Below, piece by piece: positions 53,641 to 60,000 of a stretch of DNA of 60,000 nt (positions are counted from its first letter, which is position 1; each line of letters begins with the position of its first letter). The position numbers and the translations under genes are program-made. Source of the stretch: Takakia lepidozioides (taxonomy: Eukaryota; Streptophyta; Takakiopsida; Takakiales; Takakiaceae); contig CM060732.1 of assembly GCA_030704615.1 (NCBI GenBank), forward strand, positions 71,965,053 through 72,025,052, in the 5' to 3' direction. The notes beneath the pieces are model-generated. The model was not told the origin of the DNA. It searched no databases and saw only the letters and a list, made by a program, of their open reading frames with translations.

Positions 53641-54119
53641 ACATGCCACTACTTAGGTTAGCACTTTACCTTGAGCATGTAAGCATGGGTCAAGATCCCA
53701 TATTTTTTCGAAATAGCCGCACTCACAACACAAAACCACAAACTAGTTGTGAAGATGAAGACTGCCAGATCCACTGGTAGACAAATCAAGAAACGCTACA
53801 AGCATTTGGAACCATACAACCATTTTTCAGGTGATAAAGAAAAATCACCACCATACCATATAATTACATCGTCAGTCGACCTAAATCTTACCTTCAAGCA
53901 AAGAGATGCTAAGGAAATTGAGAGAGTTATCTACCTGCAAAACACATCAACAGTGACATGGGTGGAAAACTAGCCACAAACACTCGCGTAATCTTCTTGG
54001 TTGCTGGTAGCTTCACTTCTTCCCAGCAAATCCAATAGCAGGCTACAGCAAGCTCTTGGAAAAGGACTTAGAGGAGTAATTAGTCAACAAATGTCTAATT
54101 ACTCTCTAAGAAGCTTCCA

Positions 54120-54480
54120 TCCCGCCCTATGCTGAGCGTATCCCTGCGATCATCACACTACAGGACACCACATTTTGTTCAACCATATTTTCAGACACCC
54201 CCTTTGCATCCTTGATGCTCCCACATTTGGAATACATGTCCACCAGGGTATTGTTCAGAGTTATCTGGTACGCTGCCAGCTTTCTGGGTGTTCGCATGGA
54301 CCTCTTTGCTATGTTCCAATGTTGCCAGGCTGGCACAAGCATTGCAAACACAAACAAGCGTAACCTGGTCAGGCTTTACCCCTTAGTGCACCATTTGCTG
54401 ATCATTGGTTTCGAAAGCCTCCATTCCACAGGTCCATGCTCTGCATATGTTGTGACCATTGCACCCCATGACACCACATT
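54120..54480 (-). pseudogene. PPR fragment, broken
   Basis: On the minus strand, TLVDMYSKCGSIKDAKGV and NVVSCSVMIAGIRSA follow a frameshifted EVHANTQKAG-type stretch and an upstream FVFAMLVPAWQHWN piece that is a shifted form of the CNACASLATLE phrase. It points opposite to the fragment at 53.4 kb, so they are not halves of one gene. Confidence 0.7.
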
Positions 54481-54840
54481 GCGGTTATCTATGCTGTGTC
54501 TCCAGTTTTGCAGGATCTAGGATCAAAGGCACGTGGTGGCATTGGCTTTGTAATTGACACTCGTGCAGGTACTAAATTGGGAATTCTGTGTATATACCGT
54601 TGGTATTTTTCCCAATCTGAGGGCTGAAAGTAAGAAGATGAAGCTAAATGGGCAAGAAAGCTTTGAAGAGCTCAAATTCATCTCTTATATATCATCAACC
54701 TCAGCTACAGTTGATGTTTCAACATTGTGGGGCTACTCTTTGTCACTGGCACCTAGTCAAATGTGTCTATTTTAGAGGACTATTTCAATATAACCATAGC
54801 AGCAATCGGCATGATTGTGGTTTTTAATTTTCTCTTGCAG

Positions 54841-55172
54841 AGTCTATGGACAGGCTCATGTTCGAGTCAAACGAGTTCGATCATTGTGATGTCAAAACAC
54901 TCTCTTTTGATTGTGAGGGGTCAGCATGTGAAGTCACTCCTGGAACAGACACTACCTTCAGAGCTACTTGCAAAACTAAGCCCAGTAAAAGGTCGGTCAT
55001 GTGCACAAAACAGAATGCATGTGAGGTAACTTCATGGATATCTTTTTGCATAGACACATATTAAGACACACGGCGTGTTACAAGTATTATTCATGTTTCT
55101 GTCAAGAATGACTGTTTGATCCTTCGTCTGCAGGTTCAAGCTAGTGAGGTGCATTCAAATGTTTTCAGATAG
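54841..55172 (+). CDS. 3' exons of an unrecognised Cys-rich protein
   Basis: Exon 54841-55025 starts after TTTTCTCTTGCAG and reads SMDRLMFESNEFDHCDVKTL, SFDCEGSACEVTPGTD, then TCKTKPSKRSVMCTKQNACE, and ends at a GTAACT donor. Exon 55134-55172 follows CTGCAG in phase with VQASEVHSNVFR and TAG. Six cysteines in about 50 residues suggest a disulfide-bonded, secreted or lumenal module. An earlier exon is likely within 54550-54780 but could not be joined. I recognise no family. Confidence 0.4.
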
Positions 55173-55210
55173 CAGAGGCTTGTTTGAAACACAGATAACA
55201 ACCTCAGTCT

Positions 55211-55598
55211 CTAGTTTGGAAACTCCGCCACCGCAGTCTCAGGAACCCGCAACTCTATCATTCTTTCGACCATCCATAGCAAGTGCGTTGAATTGACACC
55301 AGCCGTGTGCAAATCCTGGCGCTGCATGGCCTCAATCTCATCATGCAGACCTCGCACGTCTGGGCTTACATATTCTTCAACAGAGTCTTTCATAGTTTTC
55401 AAACTGTGTGCAAATTCCTTGCCCAGGACCAGCTGCACTGTGTCGCGAGAAGCATGCCCACTAAGAAGCCGTGCACAACAAAAGCATTCACTGTCGCCAC
55501 ATTCTGGTGGGCTATGGGTGGCAGCGTGGACGAGCCCGTTCACCATATCCTCAAGCGCATTTTCCTTCACAATCACGAACTCCTAACTCTTAAGGAAG
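55211..55598 (-). CDS. Candidate exon, possibly of a BTB/POZ-type protein
   Basis: After a possible acceptor (AGAGTTAG, near 55599) the minus strand is open for about 128 codons to a TAG at 55211. It reads EFVIVKENALEDMVNGLVHA, then CGDSECFCCARLL, LVLGKEFAHSLKTMKDSVEE and NSTHLLWMVERMIELRVPET. The last part resembles the C-terminal helices of plant BTB/POZ proteins of the At3g50780 type, but only loosely. It points away from the Cys-rich gene, with 38 bp between their stop codons. Confidence 0.35.
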
Positions 55599-55810
55599 GA
55601 TGTGTAGTTCTTGAGACTGTTATCTGGAGCTGTCAAAGCAAGCCACTTAACATCTAAGCAGGAAGTCTTCGGGTGGCTTCCACAGAGAAGAGATAGAGTA
55701 CCTTTGGTGTAATGTCTTAGTTAGTCTGTACAGTTACACAGATTGATGTTCATACTTGGCAGCCAACCTTCAAATCGGAACACCCTCGGGCTGGGGCCTT
55801 CCCTTCCGTG

Positions 55811-56294
55811 AAGCACCGTTCAGATTTTTCCTTACAAAGCGTAAGATGCGTCCGACTAAGCTGGGAGGATCTTACGTGATTCGTAATGCACTGCCGTGAG
55901 CATCTCGCAGACGTGGCAGGTTCTGATTGCGTACGAGGAGGCCTGCTATTTCCTGTAGCATGTGTCCTTCTTTTCATCTCGTATTTTGCGTCCTTCGTGT
56001 GTCCTTTATGATGTGACAGGGCAGAAAGACCTACTCAGAAGGTCACTTTATGACCTGCTCCATCCTTAGCGATAGTGACATTACGTCCTGTAGCGCACTG
56101 GAGCGCGACCTCTACGGGCAGTAGCAGGTCGCTGTGACTGGCGGGAGCGTCGAGCCACGCACAGCTCCTGCTACAGCCCGTAGCGGCCCGCGCTCCAGTG
56201 CGCTACCTAGTACCTAAGATGCGTCTGATGCTGGAGCCTAGTTTCTGCAATGCGAGGAGCGTCAAATAACAAAGGAAAAATCTGAACGGTGCTT
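55811..56294. mobile_element. TIR element (~484 bp) with an inner hairpin
   Basis: The ends are perfect 23-bp inverted repeats beginning AAGCACCGTTCAG at 55811 and ending CTGAACGGTGCTT at 56294. The similarity continues inward in a weaker form (GTAAGATGCGTCCGA at about 55841, and CTAAGATGCGTCTGA at about 56214, which are in direct orientation). The interior has no open frame of note. It is a non-autonomous element; its superfamily is unclear. Confidence 0.65.
56090..56206. repeat. 117-bp fold-back hairpin inside the TIR element
   Basis: GTAGCGCACTGGAGCGCG at 56090 pairs with CGCGCTCCAGTGCGCTAC ending at 56206. Pairing continues with mismatches for about 46 bp per arm (CTACGGGCAGTAGCAGG with CCTGCTACAGCCCGTAG). 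It is GC-rich in AT-rich surroundings. Confidence 0.75.
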
Positions 56295-56470
56295 TACGAG
56301 GTTGTTTTTTTCCTCGTCCTACTTTAATATGAGCTACAGGGCTCTGCCCCTTTCAGTAAATTTAAACAGGAAAAAGAAAAAAATGGAAAAAAAAAGGAAA
56401 AAAACAACTAGGATGAAACAGCAGTGAAAATAATGAAGTCTGAATTCCAACGTTTCAGTAAATTTTATTT

Positions 56471-56473
<3 letters not shown>

Positions 56474-56507
<34 letters not shown>
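56474..56507. repeat. (TA)n microsatellite
   Basis: About 16-17 uninterrupted AT/TA units. Confidence 0.9.
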
Positions 56508-56509
<2 letters not shown>

Positions 56510-56843
56510 GATGAAACAGCAGTTAACGGCAAATGAAGTCTGGATTGCAACGGAGAGCCTTGAATTAGGCCTAGCAAGATGATAATTCGGATTATGACTA
56601 GCTGCAAGAACATATACTCATTCTTAGCTCTCCACAAAGAACTCACTGCAATGTTAGTTTTGGGACCTTTCTACCTATTCGCTTATCCAAATTGGTCTTG
56701 CATGTGCGGGTGCAATCCTAAAGAGATATTCCTGCAGTACGTGTATTGCCTGAGCTCATTCATACCCGACTGCTATGTTCTTCAATATACATACTCATCA
56801 TACATGTGTTTCTTACCTTGGTTCAACCAGGTATATTATATAC

Positions 56844-57924
56844 CAGTGTTGGTCTGGTATCAGGTTTAGGACGTACCAGACTAGTCTATACGATGGTGGA
56901 TGTATTTTTTCCAGATACTGGTATGAGTATGAGTATCATGACCACAATACCAGCTTGTATGAGATCAATTCTGGTGTCATTCCAAAGTCATCTTGACTTA
57001 CAAGTTTATCACATATCAAGTTGAAAACAAATACAATAAACATAAAGTAAATATAAATAAGTACATGTATGTACCAGTGTTGGGCGGGTATTATAGTTTC
57101 TAATACCAGCCGGGTCCGGGTATTTGAAAAGAGATTAATTTTCAATACCAGCCGGTTCTATAGTATTGAAAGATTCCTTTAATTTTAATACCCGCGGTTC
57201 TCAATAGTAGTAAGATTTTTTATTTGTGGATGTGTATCAATAAGAGGGGTATTCCAATCTAATACCAGCCGATTACCAACCCAGATATAAATAACCACTA
57301 AATCATTAATCTGTCCTTAAATGGTTTTCCTTAAAAAAATTAGAAACATAGTTGATTTCACAAAGAAATTAGTTGTTATGTTGCAAAATTCAGATTTTGC
57401 CTTACATAGTTACGTTGTAGATTTTAGTAAGCAAAGTGAAGCAAACCTCATAGCACCCTCTTACCCTACCCTAACCCGTGACATCATGTGCACCCGAATT
57501 TCCTATCCATACCGTAGTATAGTCCATGTTTTTGCCCATAATACGGGTATTGGATGGGTATTACCTTGGCAATATCAGCCGGTCCGGTTATCAACCATAT
57601 TGCCAATACCAGCGGGTTCGGTTATTAACCATAGTATTATAATAACCAATACCAGCCGGTTCGGTTATTAACCATAGTATTACAATAACCAATACCAGCC
57701 GGGTCGGTTATTCAATACCCTGGTTGATACCATGCCAGACCCTATATACCAGTCCAACACTGGTATGTACACATAATTTATATAATACACATACCAGGGT
57801 AAATGAGGAAGACAGGTACAGGTGTTGTGGCTGGTATGAGGAAACGGCTACAGCCTGGTCTGGTCGTCTGCTCCCTGATACCAGGGTTGATACCCGGGTC
57901 TAATACCCATACCAGACCAACACT
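56844..57924. mobile_element. hAT-like MITE, outer copy (tentative)
   Basis: CAGTGTTGGTCTGGTAT at 56844 faces ATACCAGACCAACACT ending at 57924. The termini are of the same type as the inner element, which lies inside it. A clean 8-bp target duplication could not be read at these ends, and the right end carries an extra base. The sequence between the outer and inner ends is partly similar to the inner one. Confidence 0.45.
57075..57762. mobile_element. hAT-type MITE (688 bp) with 8-bp target-site duplication
   Basis: The element starts CAGTGTTGGGCGGGTATTAT at 57075 and ends with CCAACACTG at 57762. GTATGTAC stands directly before (57067-57074) and directly after (57763-57770), an exact 8-bp duplication as made by hAT transposases. 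Inside, the word ATACCAGCCGG(T/G)TCGG and near variants occur about seven times (about 57104, 57143, 57261, 57567, 57604, 57650, 57691), which looks like subterminal binding-site clusters. No transposase is encoded. Confidence 0.8.
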
Positions 57925-57929
57925 TGCAT

Positions 57930-58475
57930 ATGCCAGTTCAACGCTGGTCTGAATGCTGCTTGTGCATTTGCGGTCTAGGTACACCCATAAATCAATAGTC
58001 TAGACCCTTCTAGTTCAGAGATACACACATTTTGTTGAAGGAGTCACAGTAGCATCACGAGTGATTAAGACAAGTAGCATCCACGACTGAGCGACTGAGC
58101 TCATCAACGGCGGTAGAGGCAGGCTACAGCATATGATGTAAGATCTGATCTTCTACCTTTCGAGCACCCAACAGTTAAAACATGCCAGCCATGGCTGGCA
58201 TAACCAAGCACTTGCTAAAGCCTTAGAAAAAGCACTTCCCTCTTTGAAGGGTGGCAACCAAAATTGGCCATCTACTGTACAGGATATATACCTCTAGTAT
58301 GTTATTGATTTACATCTACTCTTCACATAAATAAGATCTGGAGTCGGTTCCCAGTCACTGGGACTTCCCATGGATGCCATCAGTTGACTGCTGGTGATCT
58401 TCAAGTGTTGCTAACTTCGAAGGAACTGTTTAGTGTGGGTCTTCGTGGTCGTTGTGGGTATGGAAGAGATGCACA
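57930..58475. other. Intergenic, 3' flank of the aspartic protease gene
   Basis: No gene seen. The part near 58300-58475 should hold the protease 3' untranslated region (minus strand). Confidence 0.4.
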
Positions 58476-59896
58476 TCATTGGACACTGCACGTTTTGGGT
58501 ACAAAGCCGATGCGCTTGGCGACAGTATCGTACACAACTTGAAAATTTTGCTGCTGGAGGCTGCCGATAATACTCATGTCGGGTGACTGTGCTATTGACA
58601 GACAGTAAGACTGACTACTTTCGAGGTAGATGAAATAGTTGCTTTGAGGCACCTCCATATCCGCATTGGCAAAGTGGAAGATGAGATTCGGTACTTTGGG
58701 TGGTTGAGCTTTTGTACCAGAGAAGCACAAATCAAGGCCCTGGAAGTTGTTCGCATTCCTTGGATATGAAATTGTGGACGCATTCATCGCACTCAAAACT
58801 GCATTGTAGGCACCTTCTGTCAACTGTGTGACGGTGGTACCTGAATCGAAAATTGTTCCACCACCTCCCACTCGGTCGATGTCGAATGTCCCTGCTGGAA
58901 TTGCAAGCAATTGACCTCCCACAGTAATTCCTGTGAGTTGCACATAGTAGTATGTGGGCTTCTTTGGGTTGGTCAGAATGCCAGTGTATTTGACATTGGG
59001 TAATGTGGGCACTGCAGCTTCTCCAAAGAGTAAGGGGCTGGTCTGTGTAGCAGGTGCCTGCCAATCCACTAGACAATAGGAAAATTTTCCCTGGAGGACA
59101 GACTTCAGCTGTGAAGGAAAAGAAAGAGAGCCTTGGCCCAAGCCCAACAGCCCATCCGCACCAGCAAAGGAGCCTTCGTTATCATGTCCACAGCCGAATG
59201 CAAAATTTGAGAGCTGCAAAACAAGATACAAGTGTTCATGCACATGTCTACTCCAAAAAGTACAAGACATTGCATGAAATACGAAGAGAATCAAGCATGA
59301 GTCCAGTGACCAGGAAGTTGAATAGGTAGGTGCCCATTACTACTGTGTGACTCTACAACATCCCCAGAAATACCCTACTGACACTGCACAGCAAGGGATA
59401 GGCTGGGAGAGATATCGAACCACCAATCACAAAGTTCAGTTCATGGTATATTGAGCACTAGCATTGTTGTCTCTGAAAAATGCACTATGGTGACGGGACA
59501 CTAGTACATACCCTCATCCATACCACCACAGCAAAATACTAGCTGTACAAAATCTCACAAACAATTCACAGGACTTGTCTACAAGCTTGAGTTTGCAGCT
59601 GCTGACTCATCGCACTGTTATGAGAGCACATGGGTCTGGACTACTCTGCTCACTACCTTTCCACTCCGAGGAATCTGAACAACATGCTTCCACTGGGGTC
59701 TTCTGTCATGAAAAGGATCACATGGAAATGACCTTACCTGCTGTGCTTGCCCGCTTACTGCATCCAGCGTAATGGTATCAAACACAAAGTCGCCAGTTGA
59801 CAGAGAGCCATCACCATAGGCATACCAGTAGACACAGCCTGTATTGTTGCACATAGGATAAGGAAGCCCCTGGCACAGTGCACTGTTGCAAGCTAA
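58476..59896 (-). CDS. Nepenthesin-type aspartic protease, 3' exons (partial)
   Basis: Exon 59896-59738 and exon 59213-58476 are joined in phase; the 5' exon with the first catalytic Asp (DTGS) lies beyond 60000. These are pepsin-family (A1B) secreted or plastid plant proteases. The upstream exon holds CNSALCQGLPYP and the flap region GCVYWYAYGDGSLSTGDF. The last exon (245 codons) begins LSNFAFGCGHDNEGSFAGAD, GLLGLGQGSLSFPSQL, then FSYCLVDWQAP. It holds the second catalytic Asp in GGTIFDSGTTVTQLTEGAYN and ends SIIGSLQQQNFQVVYDTVAK, RIGFVPKTCSVQ. The conserved Cys pattern of nepenthesin-like enzymes is visible. The intron between them is 524 bp. No sign of decay in the part seen. Confidence 0.9.
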
Positions 59897-60000
59897 CTGC
59901 AGACACCCCAACAACATTTGTAAGATGTTGTGTTAACAACCATACCAAACTATAGAATGGAGAGGAAAAACTAGCTCTCCAAGGGACGATCTCTGCTTTA

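Noticed and set aside
1-60000. CRISPR array, operons or prokaryotic genes
   Set aside because: No array of identical repeats with unique spacers; introns and plant gene families rule out a prokaryotic origin.

Overview
The window is nuclear DNA from a land plant. Supporting this are an exon of pheophorbide a oxygenase, a DOMON-cytochrome b561 gene, a nepenthesin-type aspartic protease, DYW-class pentatricopeptide (PPR) sequence, spliced genes with GT-AG introns, and plant transposon families (CACTA, hAT, Ty3/gypsy, LINE, tRNA-derived SINE). Many PPR fragments of the GKEVHGDIVKAG type in a loose, transposon-rich landscape suggest a seedless vascular plant (fern or lycophyte). That is an inference; the species cannot be fixed from the window.

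Layout. 1-0.6 kb: first exon of pheophorbide a oxygenase (minus). 0.6-8.0 kb: repeats, broken PPR copies, a CACTA transposon end inserted in one of them, two SINE-like units and a tandem array of a PPR module. 8.4-18.6 kb: a large minus-strand, multi-exon region unlike its surroundings. It holds three FCP1-homology (HAD-like) domains in series, Ser/Pro-rich linkers, a duplicated exon, an acidic segment, a 393-codon exon, a lysine-rich exon ending in a weak ParB-like motif, and a separate exon ending in Ser-Pro/Tyr repeats. Several in-frame stops interrupt otherwise long open frames, and eight copies of a 24-bp near-palindrome are scattered through it. This is the least ordinary part of the window. 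18.7-31.6 kb: tandem repeats, a 5' piece of a LINE, an unrecognised decayed minus-strand ORF, a decayed Ty3/gypsy element split by a terminal-inverted-repeat insertion, an F-box-like ORF, and a dispersed repeat carrying another such insertion. 31.6-34.8 kb: no recognisable gene, one LTR-like promoter stretch.

34.8-48.5 kb is gene-rich: ribosomal protein eS28 (minus), a four-exon coiled-coil protein (minus), a small two-exon protein (minus), GINS subunit PSF3 (plus, six exons) and a DOMON-cytochrome b561 protein (plus, four exons, with a LINE relic in its second intron). 48.5-51.3 kb is a graveyard of LINE, SINE, G6PDH and DYW-PPR fragments. NIP7 (minus, one exon) lies at 51.3-51.9 kb. 53-58 kb holds PPR fragments, small exons of unrecognised genes and nested inverted-repeat elements, including a hAT-type MITE with an 8-bp target duplication. 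The window closes with the 3' exons of an aspartic protease (minus).

The intact genes are housekeeping genes (translation, replication, ribosome assembly) or plastid and secretory plant genes, and nothing suggests they form a pathway together. Exon limits were set by reading GT-AG sites and checking phase; genes whose exons close in phase (PSF3, coiled-coil gene, cytochrome b561, eS28, NIP7) are the firmest calls.
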